Part shown: positions 42,298-50,138 of the stretch, one piece after another
Layout of the letters: every line of letters begins with the position of its first letter
How positions within the stretch are numbered: the stretch's first letter is position 1
Assembly (NCBI GenBank): GCA_002315765.1
Contig: DCIE01000072.1
Location: 1 to 64,000 of the forward strand
DNA from: Ruminococcaceae bacterium UBA1734
Lineage (GTDB): Bacteria; Bacillota; Clostridia; Oscillospirales; Acutalibacteraceae
Length of the DNA stretch: 64,000 bases
Direction of reading: 5' to 3'
Made by a program: the position numbers and the translations under genes
The notes under the pieces: model-generated
The model's database searches: none
Told to the model about the DNA's origin: nothing
Seen by the model: the letters and a program-made list of their open reading frames with translations, nothing else

Positions 42298-42942
42298 CTA
42301 CCAATATTTTTCTTGTAATTTCATAATAAAATATTTACTTTCATCATCGCAGACTTTTTTGTCAATTGAAGTAAATGCTATGGGAAGTCCGGTAAGCCTT
42401 GACAGTTCCTTTGCAAGTTCCGAGGTTTTTTCCACATCTTCTACGGTGGTTTCCTCTCCGATGTTTGAATTATTAACTATACCTGTAAAAGGAATATTAC
42501 AAGCCATTGTTATTTCATCCATAACAGTTTTTGCTTCTAAGGGAGTTTTTGTAAGAGGTCTGTAAAAATTAACAACATAATAGTTTTCAAAATTATTTTC
42601 CTCTTTAATACGGGAAGAAAATCTACCGAGAGCATAAGCTCCCGCATCATCTCCGCCCACATCTATAACACCGTACCTTGTGATGTTGTCAAAAAGAGAA
42701 TTTGCACCTGAAGGAATTGAGGGCAGGTCAACATTTGTGTTTGCAAAGGGCAAACTTATTACATCAATACCTGCATCCTCAAGTTCTTTCTCGCTGTCTT
42801 TTGTGCGAAAATAGGGATTTACAATATCCAAATCGGCAATAACGGTATTAAAACCTTTGCTTTTAAGATAAAATGCAAAATTTACCGCTATATTAGTTTT
42901 ACCGCTTCCATAGTGTCCGCAAAAAAGGGTTAGGCGTTTCAT
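42298..42942 (-). CDS. ParA/MinD-like P-loop ATPase in the VOR operon
   Basis: SIMIBI-type P-loop protein of 214 aa. The Walker A is unusual, FCGHYGSGKTN (residues 7-17), lacking the early signature Lys of classical ParA (KGGxGKT). Switch-like DLDIVNPYFR is near residue 39 and GVIDVGGDDAGAYALG near 91. No membrane segment, no partner ParB. Its position between ilvE and the ferredoxin subunit, 17 nt from the latter, suggests a role with the oxidoreductase, for example cluster or cofactor insertion, but no function is established by the sequence. Confidence 0.75.
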   Translation of the reverse strand: MKRLTLFCGHYGSGKTNIAVNFAFYLKSKGFNTVIADLDIVNPYFRTKDSEKELEDAGIDVISLPFANTNVDLPSIPSGANSLFDNITRYGVIDVGGDDAGAYALGRFSSRIKEENNFENYYVVNFYRPLTKTPLEAKTVMDEITMACNIPFTGIVNNSNIGEETTVEDVEKTSELAKELSRLTGLPIAFTSIDKKVCDDESKYFIMKLQEKYW

Positions 42943-42960
42943 TTATAAATATCCTTTTTT

Positions 42961-44055
42961 CTACGCCTTAAGACCTAATTTATAAGTCCAACCCATATCG
43001 TCAGCAACGGTTCCTGTTTGCATACCGTAAAGGTTATCGTAAAGTTTTTGAGCAATCGGTCCTACCTTACCATCGGAAACCATCATATCTTCGCCCTTAA
43101 TATTCAGCCAACCGATTGGAGAAATAACAGCAGCTGTACCACTTGCGAAAATCTCCTGCAATGTTCCGTCCTTACTTGCGGCAACAATTTCGTCAATGGA
43201 AAGTTTGCGTTCCGAAACCTTAACTCCCCATTTTTTAAGCAACTGAATTACAGAATCTCTTGTAATACCGGGAAGAATTGTACCCGAATCAAGCGGTGCC
43301 GTAATAACCTCATCGGCAATACGGAAAAAGGCGTTAGAAGTGCCGATTTCTTCAACATATTTATGTTCTTGTGCATCAAGCCACAAAACATCCTTACAGT
43401 CATACTGCATAGCATCCTTAGAAGCTCTCATACCGCCGCCGTAGTTACCGCCTACCTTGGCATAACCTGTACCGCCCTTGGCAGCACGGATATACTTATC
43501 CTGAACGAAAATACGGGTTGTTGAAAGTCCGCCGTCATTAGCGGCATAATACGAGCCGGTTGGACTTAAGATTATCATAAAGCGATAGTGCTTTGCGGGA
43601 AGAACCGAGAATGATACCTCATCGCCGAAAATAAACGGTCTTATGTAAAGCGCGGTGCCGGGGGCTGAAGGTACCCAATCAATATCCTCCTTAATAACAG
43701 CCTTTACACCTGCAATAAGCAGGTCCTCGGGAAGTTCGGGCATACACATGCGTTCATTAGTACGCAACATTCTCTTTGCGTTCATATCAGGTCTGAACAA
43801 CTGAATATCACCGTCAGGTGTGCGGTATGCCTTCATACCCTCAAACATCATTTGGGCATAATGCAATACGCAGGAAGCAGGTTCAATTGCAATAGGCTCG
43901 TGAGGTACTACTCTACCATCGTGCCAACCTATACCTTCATCATAATCCATACAAAACATATGGTCGGTAAAATACTTTGCAAAGCCGAGCTTTGTTTCGT
44001 CCTCCGGGCGTGGTTTTGGGTTTGTTGTTCGTGTTACTGGAAAATTGTACTCCAT
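42961..44055 (-). CDS. ilvE: Branched-chain amino acid aminotransferase
   Basis: PLP-dependent class IV aminotransferase, 364 aa, of the long (BCAT type II) form. Blocks: LHYAQMMFEGMKAYR near residue 64, YIRPFIFG near 140, the PLP Lys in GYAKVGGNYGG near 195, EEIGTSNAFF near 235, and DSGTILPGITRDSV near 255. It transfers amino groups between glutamate and 2-ketoisovalerate, 2-ketoisocaproate or 2-keto-3-methylvalerate. Directly upstream of the VOR module, it provides the last step from the 2-oxoacids to Val, Leu or Ile, or the reverse first step of their breakdown. Confidence 0.93.
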   Translation of the reverse strand: MEYNFPVTRTTNPKPRPEDETKLGFAKYFTDHMFCMDYDEGIGWHDGRVVPHEPIAIEPASCVLHYAQMMFEGMKAYRTPDGDIQLFRPDMNAKRMLRTNERMCMPELPEDLLIAGVKAVIKEDIDWVPSAPGTALYIRPFIFGDEVSFSVLPAKHYRFMIILSPTGSYYAANDGGLSTTRIFVQDKYIRAAKGGTGYAKVGGNYGGGMRASKDAMQYDCKDVLWLDAQEHKYVEEIGTSNAFFRIADEVITAPLDSGTILPGITRDSVIQLLKKWGVKVSERKLSIDEIVAASKDGTLQEIFASGTAAVISPIGWLNIKGEDMMVSDGKVGPIAQKLYDNLYGMQTGTVADDMGWTYKLGLKA

Positions 44056-44079
44056 TTTTAAAGACTCCTTAATAATAAA

Positions 44080-44868
44080 TTATATTTTATAAATTTCGGC
44101 TCGCCTATCGGCAAACACATTTATAGACTTTCTGATATCCGAGAGTATCTCGGTATTGCAATCGGCTGTTATTATACACTCTTTTTCTTCAGCCGAAACT
44201 ATGGTTTCTCCCCAAGGGTCAACCACCATTGAATTTCCGCCGTACTTGGTTTCAAGAGCAGTACCGCAGGAATTTGAACATACGGCAAAGATTTGATTTT
44301 CAATCGCCCTTGCCGTTACAAGAGCCCTTAAATGAGGCACTCTTATTTTAGGCCACTGGGAAACCATAAACAAAAAATCGGTTTGTTTTTTTGCCGTTAC
44401 GGTTCTTACAAGCTCGGGAAATCTTACATCATAGCAAATAATAAGGGTGCATAATCGGTTATCAAGATAAAACTCAACAGCCCCATTGCCCTTTTCAAAG
44501 TATTTATCCTCTCCCATAGGGGAAAACAAATGACTTTTATCATACTCGGCAACACATTCACCTTTTCTGTCAAACACATAGGCCGTATTGTAAAGCCTAT
44601 CGTTCTTAACATTCGCCACCGAACCTGCCACAATATTTATGCCATATTCTTTGGCTAATGCCCCAATCTCTTGTTTTACTCGTTTACCGTCTATATCGCA
44701 AAGTTCTTTTTTAATATCCTTCGGTGAAAATCCCACATTCCAGGTTTCGGGCAAAACCACCGTATCGGGATTATCAGATAAAGATTTTTTTATTAAATCC
44801 TTTGCTTTTTCAAAATTTTTATCGGGAGCATTTAGTTCCATATCCATTTGTATTACTGATATTTTCAT
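44080..44868 (-). CDS. Nitrilase-superfamily (omega-amidase-like) hydrolase
   Basis: Carbon-nitrogen hydrolase of 262 aa with the complete Glu-Lys-Cys triad: VVLPETW near residue 41, EYDKSHLFS near 111, and ICYDVRFPEL near 145. Closest in look to the YafV/omega-amidase (Nit2) branch, which hydrolyses 2-oxosuccinamate or 2-oxoglutaramate produced when Asn or Gln serve as amino donors. In this operon it could clear the oxo-amide made by a transaminase, but the substrate is not proven. It follows the acyl-CoA synthetase by 9 nt. Confidence 0.85.
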   Translation of the reverse strand: MKISVIQMDMELNAPDKNFEKAKDLIKKSLSDNPDTVVLPETWNVGFSPKDIKKELCDIDGKRVKQEIGALAKEYGINIVAGSVANVKNDRLYNTAYVFDRKGECVAEYDKSHLFSPMGEDKYFEKGNGAVEFYLDNRLCTLIICYDVRFPELVRTVTAKKQTDFLFMVSQWPKIRVPHLRALVTARAIENQIFAVCSNSCGTALETKYGGNSMVVDPWGETIVSAEEKECIITADCNTEILSDIRKSINVFADRRAEIYKI

Positions 44869-44877
44869 AAAATCCTC

Positions 44878-47166
44878 CTAAAGTTTATTTCTTTGTATCT
44901 TACCGCTTGTGGTCTTAGGGAGTTCGTCTCTGAAAATTACCAAACGAGGGTATTTATAGGGTGCGGTATGTTTTTTAACATAATTTTGAATTTCGGTCTT
45001 CAGTTCTTCGGTGGGCTCTGTTCCCTCTACAAGAACGATACTTGCCTTAACAATTTGTCCTCTTACTTCATCAGGTGCCGCAGATACACCACACTCAAGA
45101 ACATAGGGTAACTCCATAATAACGCTTTCGATTTCAAAGGGTCCTATGCGATAGCCCGAAGACTTAATAACATCATCAACCCTACCCACATACCAATAAA
45201 ATCCGTCTTCATCCTGCCAAGCGGTATCTCCCGTATGGTAATATCCGTCGTGGATAGCCTCTTTTGTTTTTTCCGGGTCCATATAATAGCCCGTAAACAA
45301 TCCGCAAGGTATTCCGTCCTTAACATTAACTACTATTTCGCCTGTTTCACCTATGGCGACAGGATTTCCGTTACTATCAACGATTGAAATATCGTATATA
45401 GGACAAGGCTTACCCATTGAGCCTATCTTATGAGGTGCACCTCTGAGATTTCCTATCATCATAGTGCTTTCACTTTGTCCGAATCCCTCAATGATTTGAA
45501 GGTTTGTGGCGTTCTTAAACTGCTTATAAACCTCAGGGTTTAACGCCTCTCCTGCTGTGGTCATATGCCTAACAGAAGAAAAATCATACCTCGAAAGGTC
45601 CTGTTTTATCATCATCCTAAGCATAGTTGGCGGTGCACAGAAGGTTGTAATTTGATATTTTGCAAACAAAGGCAATATTTTTGAAGCATCAAAGCGGTCA
45701 AAATCATAAACAAAGGTTGCCGCTTCACAGAACCACTGTCCGTAAAGCTTACCCCACATAGCCTTTGCCCAACCCGTATCGGATATGGTAAGGTGGAGTC
45801 CGTCCCTTTCGCAACAATGCCAATATTTCGCCGTAACAAAATGTCCGAAGGGATATTTGTGATTATGTACTGCAACCTTGGGAAATCCCGATGTTCCGGA
45901 AGTAAAGAACATAAGAAGCGGGTCATCGCCGCAGGGTGAATCCTCTGTGCGTTCGAAGTTAGAACTGAAAATCTTATACTCCTTATCAAAATTTCTCCAG
46001 CCGTCCCGACTTCCGTTTACGATAATCTTATTAACAATTCCCGAATAGGATTTCATTGCCTCATCGGCAGAATCGCAGGAAATATCATCAGCGGTACAAA
46101 TAAGGGTTGTAACACCTGCCTTATTAAACCTATACTCAAAATCGTGTGCCAACAACTGACTTGTTGCCGGTATTGCAATAGCTCCGATTTTATTAAGTCC
46201 TATCATAATCGGCCAAAATTGATAATTTCGCCTTAAAACAAGCATTACCCTATCGCCTTTTTTAATACCCATTGAGCTAAAGTAATTTGCACATCTCGCC
46301 GATTCTTTTTTAATATCCGAAAATGTAAACCTTCGTTCGGTATCGTATCTGTCAATATGAAGCATAGCAAGTTTTTCGGGATTTCTGTTTGCTATTTCAT
46401 CAACAACATCAAAAGCAAAGTTAAACTTTTCGGTATTTTTAAATTTAATAGAAGTGGGTGTTCCTCTATCGTTCATAATAACATCAACATAATTTTTATA
46501 AATTCGGTCGGTGTCGTCTTCCTTAACCTCTTTTTCGGTTTCAACAGCCTTAATAGGTGTAAGCTCAGGTATCGGTTCGCCTGTTGGATTTAAAACGATT
46601 GCATAAAATTCACAGTCTTTTCCGCCTACAGCTATCATTCCGTGAGGCGTGGAGGAATTAAAATAAATGCTGTCCCCTGCCTCAATAATTTCGCTATGCT
46701 CACCTATTTGAATCCTTAGCTTACCGGAAATCACAATATCAAGCTCCTGCCCCTCGTGGGTTGTAAGCTCAATATCCCTTGTTTGTGCCGACTCATCATA
46801 CTTACTTCTTACATATAGAGGCTCGGCAATTCTGTTTTTAAAAGAATATGCCATATTGTAATAGGTCATTCCGTGGGCATTGGCAATTTCCTGTCCCTTG
46901 CCTTTTTTTGTTAAGGTAAAGGACTTAAGTGTAGGGCTGTGTCCCTCAATAATATCGGTTACATTAACTTCAAGTGCCAAAGCACAGCGATAAAGAAAAG
47001 CAAAATTCAAATCGCCCTGTCCGCCTTCACAAGCTAAGTATTCCTCAACACTTACATCGGTTTTTAATGCCATTTCTTCGGGACTGACTCCCTCTATTTC
47101 ACGCAGTTCCCTGATTCTTCCTGCCATTTCCTTGATTTTATAATCAAGTCCGCTTATTTGTTGCAT
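44878..47166 (-). CDS. XRE-cupin-acyl-CoA synthetase fusion, paralogue 1
   Basis: Protein of 762 aa with three parts. Residues ~1-75: XRE helix-turn-helix (IKEMAGRIRELREIEGVSPEE). Residues ~110-200: cupin_2 domain (HEGQELDIVISGKLRIQIGE, FNSSTPHGMIAV). Residues ~215-762: AMP-forming acyl-CoA synthetase with P-loop MFFTSGTSGFPK, YHTGDTAW, GRVDDVIKSSGYRIGPFE and the catalytic Lys in TTSGKIQRN. It should activate a carboxylic acid to its CoA ester; co-operonic ilvE and VOR point to branched-chain acids. The ATG at 47166 has AGGAGG 7 nt upstream, after the T-box terminator. It is followed by the nitrilase gene after 9 nt. Confidence 0.88.
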   Translation of the reverse strand: MQQISGLDYKIKEMAGRIRELREIEGVSPEEMALKTDVSVEEYLACEGGQGDLNFAFLYRCALALEVNVTDIIEGHSPTLKSFTLTKKGKGQEIANAHGMTYYNMAYSFKNRIAEPLYVRSKYDESAQTRDIELTTHEGQELDIVISGKLRIQIGEHSEIIEAGDSIYFNSSTPHGMIAVGGKDCEFYAIVLNPTGEPIPELTPIKAVETEKEVKEDDTDRIYKNYVDVIMNDRGTPTSIKFKNTEKFNFAFDVVDEIANRNPEKLAMLHIDRYDTERRFTFSDIKKESARCANYFSSMGIKKGDRVMLVLRRNYQFWPIMIGLNKIGAIAIPATSQLLAHDFEYRFNKAGVTTLICTADDISCDSADEAMKSYSGIVNKIIVNGSRDGWRNFDKEYKIFSSNFERTEDSPCGDDPLLMFFTSGTSGFPKVAVHNHKYPFGHFVTAKYWHCCERDGLHLTISDTGWAKAMWGKLYGQWFCEAATFVYDFDRFDASKILPLFAKYQITTFCAPPTMLRMMIKQDLSRYDFSSVRHMTTAGEALNPEVYKQFKNATNLQIIEGFGQSESTMMIGNLRGAPHKIGSMGKPCPIYDISIVDSNGNPVAIGETGEIVVNVKDGIPCGLFTGYYMDPEKTKEAIHDGYYHTGDTAWQDEDGFYWYVGRVDDVIKSSGYRIGPFEIESVIMELPYVLECGVSAAPDEVRGQIVKASIVLVEGTEPTEELKTEIQNYVKKHTAPYKYPRLVIFRDELPKTTSGKIQRNKL

Positions 47167-47186
47167 TCTATAACCTCCTATTTGGG

Positions 47187-47236
47187 ACAAAAAACAAAAC
47201 ACTCGTCCCAAAGTAAAATACTTTGAGACGAGTGTT
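47187..47236 (-). terminator. T-box-controlled terminator before synthetase 1
   Basis: 18-bp stem with one G-U pair (arms 47198-47215 and 47219-47236), then TTTTGTTTTTT on the minus strand. It competes with the antiterminator formed by TGGTACCGCGG. Confidence 0.9.
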
Positions 47237-47461
47237 ATAATCTAACTACCCGCGGTACCACTCAAATTGCACCAAAGTGCCACTCAGGTTCTGACAAACC
47301 GTATGCGTTAACGCAGCCTACACGGAAGGGCTCTACTCGTTAAAAAAACTTTCTTCCCTTCGGCTCGGAAGTTACAACTTAATTACCCCTACCGATAACT
47401 CGCACCAACCGTTATCTCTCTTAAGATGGTATAAAAAAGTCCTCTTCGTCTTTGCCTTTAT
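47187..47461 (-). promoter_or_regulatory. T-box leader 1 (tRNA-sensing)
   Basis: Canonical T-box RNA of about 275 nt: K-turn region AAAGACGAAG, AGAGAG with the apical GGTTGGTGCGAG loop of Stem I, hairpin TGCGTTAACGCA, the T-box TGGTACCGCGG, and the terminator. The bulge UGGU fits tRNAs with discriminator A (Val, Leu, Ile, Phe, Tyr and others; not Cys, Trp or Gly). In the specifier loop, between arms GAAG and CTTC, the triplet next to the helix reads GUA (Val) followed by A; UUG and GUU overlap it, so the assignment is provisional. Confidence 0.9.
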
Positions 47462-47467
47462 GCTCAA

Positions 47468-47496
47468 AGTATAATATATAGATGTTAATTTGTCAA
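47468..47496 (-). promoter_or_regulatory. Promoter of T-box leader 1
   Basis: Minus strand TTGACA, 17 nt, TATACT. It lies directly after the stop codon of the upstream paralogue. Confidence 0.85.
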
Positions 47497-47503
47497 TAGT
47501 TTT

Positions 47504-49768
47504 TTAAAGTAGGTTGCGCTGAATCTTTCCGTTGGTGGTTTTGGGAAGCTCGTCCTTAAATACCACAAGGCGGGGATACTTATAAGGAGCCGTATGACTC
47601 TTAACATAGTTTTGTATCTCGGTCTTTAATTCCTCGGTTGGCTCAACGCCCTTCATTAATACGATACTTGCCTTAACAATTTGTCCTCTTATTTCGTCAG
47701 GTGCGGCAGATACTCCGCATTCAAGAACATAAGGAAGTTCCATAATAACGCTTTCGATTTCAAAAGGTCCTATGCGATAGCCCGAGGATTTAATAATGTC
47801 ATCAACTCTACCCACATACCAAAAATATCCGTCCTCATCACGCCAAGCAGTATCGCCGGTATGATACATATTTCCTCTTTTACATTCTTGAGTTTTTTGT
47901 GGGTCCTTATAGTATTCCTTAAACAGTCCCACCGGTTTTCCTTCATCAAGTTTGATTACAATCTCACCTGTTTCACCGTTAGCCACTTCGTTGCCCTCAA
48001 GGTCGACAACGGCAATATTGTACTGCGGTGAAGCCTTGCCCATAGAGCCTATTTTTGTCTTACCGCCATATAAATTTGCAACCGTAAGAGTGGTTTCGGT
48101 TTGACCGAAGCCCTCATAAATTGTCAGTCCGGTTGCATTCTTAAACTGCTTGGCAACCTCAGGATTAAGTGCCTCTCCTGCTGTTGTCATATGCCTAACA
48201 GAGGAAAAATCGTATTGTGATAAATCCTGTTTCACCATCATTCTCAGCATTGTAGGAGGTGCACAGAAGGTTGTAATGCCGTACTTTTTAAACATCGGCA
48301 TTATATCCGAAGCATCAAATCTATCGAAATCATATACAAATACAGCGCCTTCGCACAACCACTGACCGTAAAGCTTTCCCCAAAGGGATTTTCCCCAACC
48401 CGTGTCTGATATGGTAAAATGAAGTCCGTCCTGTTCGCAACAATGCCAATACTTTGCAGTTACAAAATGACCTAAAGAATAGGTATGGTCATGAGCCACC
48501 ATTTTAGGTTCGCCCGTTGTACCCGAGGAAAAGAACATTACAGCGGTATCTTCACCGCAAGAAGTGGTTTCGTTTCTATGAAAACTGCTTGAATAAACAG
48601 GATATTCGCTATCAAAATCTCTCCAGTCTTCTCGGCATCCGCCAACCATTATTTTATGAACAACGGTTTCACAGTTTTCGGCAGCCCTTGAAGCGCATTC
48701 AGCCACATCACCATCAGCAGTACAAACTATTGCTTTAACACCTGCTGACTTAAAACGGTACTCAAAATCGTGGTCCTTTAAAAGATATGTTGCAGGTATG
48801 GCAACGGCGCCCAGCTTATGAAGTGCTATCATACAGAACCAGAACTGATAATGTCTTTTAAGCACCAACATTACCTTATCACCCTTTTTAATACCGAGAG
48901 TTTTAAAGTAATTGGCACATCTTGCCGATTCTTTCTTAATATCAGTAAAGGTGAAATGGCGTTCGTTCTTTTCACGGTCAATATGAAGCATCGCAAGTTT
49001 ATCCGGGTATTTTTTAGCAATTGCGTCAACCACATCAAATCCGAAATTAAACTTATCTGTATTAGCAAAACCGATATCCTGCAAAACTCCGTTTTCATCT
49101 TCCTTGGTCTTGACAAATTTTTCGCATAAAAGTTTTGTAGCAGGTCTTGCGGAAACAACACTGTTACGGATTGATTCCTCTTTTGTATCCTCACCCGGCA
49201 AAACAACCGCTAAAAACTGACAATCCTCTCCTCCTACGGCTATCATTCCGTGGGGTGTGGAAGAATTATAATAAATGCTATCGCCCTCATGAAGAACCTC
49301 TTTGTTGTTGCCTATTTGTACCAACAAAGAACCCGAAACCACAAAGTCAAACTCCTGACCGCTGTGATTTATCAAATGAATAGGCTTTTTTTGAAGTTCG
49401 GCGGAATACTCATATTTTACCCAATATGGTTCGGCAATCTTATTCCTGAATTCAGGTGCCAAGTTAGCGATATCAATACCGTCCTCCTTGGCGGTTTGTT
49501 GGCCCTTGCCTTTTCTTGTTACGGTATATGAAGAAAGTTTGGCACTTCGTCCTTCTAAAAGCTCGGTAATTTCTATATCAAAAACAAGCGCACATTTATG
49601 AATAAATGTAAAAGGCATATCACTTTTACAACTTTCAAAAGCAATATAATCCTCAACAGACACCTCGGTCTTTTTCGCCATTTCTTCGGCAGAATAGCCC
49701 ATAATTTCTCGCATTTCCTTTATACGAGATGCAATTTCAAATAATTGGGACATTACACTTTTTGACAT
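47504..49768 (-). CDS. XRE-cupin-acyl-CoA synthetase fusion, paralogue 2
   Basis: Protein of 754 aa with the same order as its neighbour: XRE HTH (IASRIKEMREIMGYSAEEMA), cupin_2 (HSGQEFDFVVSGSLLVQIG, YNSSTPHGMIAV), and AMP-forming acyl-CoA synthetase (MFFSSGTTGEPK, YHTGDTAWRDEDGYFWYVGR, catalytic Lys in TTNGKIQRN). The two proteins are clearly paralogous along the full length, with long identical stretches in the C-terminal subdomain. The start at 49768 (MSKSVMSQ) follows GGAGG; the longer open frame runs back into the T-box terminator. Substrate not known; possibly a different branched-chain or aromatic acid from paralogue 1. Confidence 0.88.
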   Translation of the reverse strand: MSKSVMSQLFEIASRIKEMREIMGYSAEEMAKKTEVSVEDYIAFESCKSDMPFTFIHKCALVFDIEITELLEGRSAKLSSYTVTRKGKGQQTAKEDGIDIANLAPEFRNKIAEPYWVKYEYSAELQKKPIHLINHSGQEFDFVVSGSLLVQIGNNKEVLHEGDSIYYNSSTPHGMIAVGGEDCQFLAVVLPGEDTKEESIRNSVVSARPATKLLCEKFVKTKEDENGVLQDIGFANTDKFNFGFDVVDAIAKKYPDKLAMLHIDREKNERHFTFTDIKKESARCANYFKTLGIKKGDKVMLVLKRHYQFWFCMIALHKLGAVAIPATYLLKDHDFEYRFKSAGVKAIVCTADGDVAECASRAAENCETVVHKIMVGGCREDWRDFDSEYPVYSSSFHRNETTSCGEDTAVMFFSSGTTGEPKMVAHDHTYSLGHFVTAKYWHCCEQDGLHFTISDTGWGKSLWGKLYGQWLCEGAVFVYDFDRFDASDIMPMFKKYGITTFCAPPTMLRMMVKQDLSQYDFSSVRHMTTAGEALNPEVAKQFKNATGLTIYEGFGQTETTLTVANLYGGKTKIGSMGKASPQYNIAVVDLEGNEVANGETGEIVIKLDEGKPVGLFKEYYKDPQKTQECKRGNMYHTGDTAWRDEDGYFWYVGRVDDIIKSSGYRIGPFEIESVIMELPYVLECGVSAAPDEIRGQIVKASIVLMKGVEPTEELKTEIQNYVKSHTAPYKYPRLVVFKDELPKTTNGKIQRNLL

Positions 49769-49782
49769 AGAAAAACCTCCAT

Positions 49783-49823
49783 AAAAACACAAAACTCGCC
49801 TCAAGTAATTCACTTGAGACGAG
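49783..49823 (-). terminator. T-box-controlled terminator before synthetase 2
   Basis: 12-bp stem with one G-U on the minus strand (arms 49795-49806 and 49812-49823), then TTTTGTGTTTTT. Confidence 0.88.
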
Positions 49824-50067
49824 ATATTTACTAACCCGCGGTACCACTCAAATTGCACTAAATAAGTGCCCCTCAGACTCTAACAAGTCTTATGCATTAA
49901 CGCAGCAATAACGTAAAGAACTAATCGAAAACTTTCATTCTTTCGGCTCAAAAGGGATAAGAATATACATACACCTGCCGAGATTACACCATCCTCGACT
50001 CTCTTTAAAGCTTTAATTGCACATTCCGTCTTTATCACAGCTTTTATTTGTTCGGTATTCAATTTGC
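49783..50067 (-). promoter_or_regulatory. T-box leader 2 (tRNA-sensing)
   Basis: Second T-box RNA, about 285 nt, with AAAGACGGAAT, AGAGAG, apical GGATGGTGTAAT, hairpin TGCGTTAATGCA, T-box TGGTACCGCGG and terminator. The UGGU bulge again requires discriminator A. In the specifier region, arms GAAT/ATTC replace GAAG/CTTC of leader 1 (a covarying pair); the triplet in the equivalent place is GUA (Val), but followed by U instead of the usual purine. Shifted by two bases it reads UAU (Tyr) plus A. The 3' part of the K-turn is not clear. Confidence 0.88.
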
Positions 50068-50073
50068 AACTAA

Positions 50074-50102
50074 ATATTATCACATTTTCATATGGTTGTC
50101 AA
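50074..50102 (-). promoter_or_regulatory. Promoter of T-box leader 2 and the long operon
   Basis: Minus strand TTGACA, 17 nt, TAATAT, starting 37 nt after the gpsA stop. Confidence 0.85.
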
Positions 50103-50138
50103 GTCTTTTAGTCATTTTTTTGTTATTTTATCGAAATT

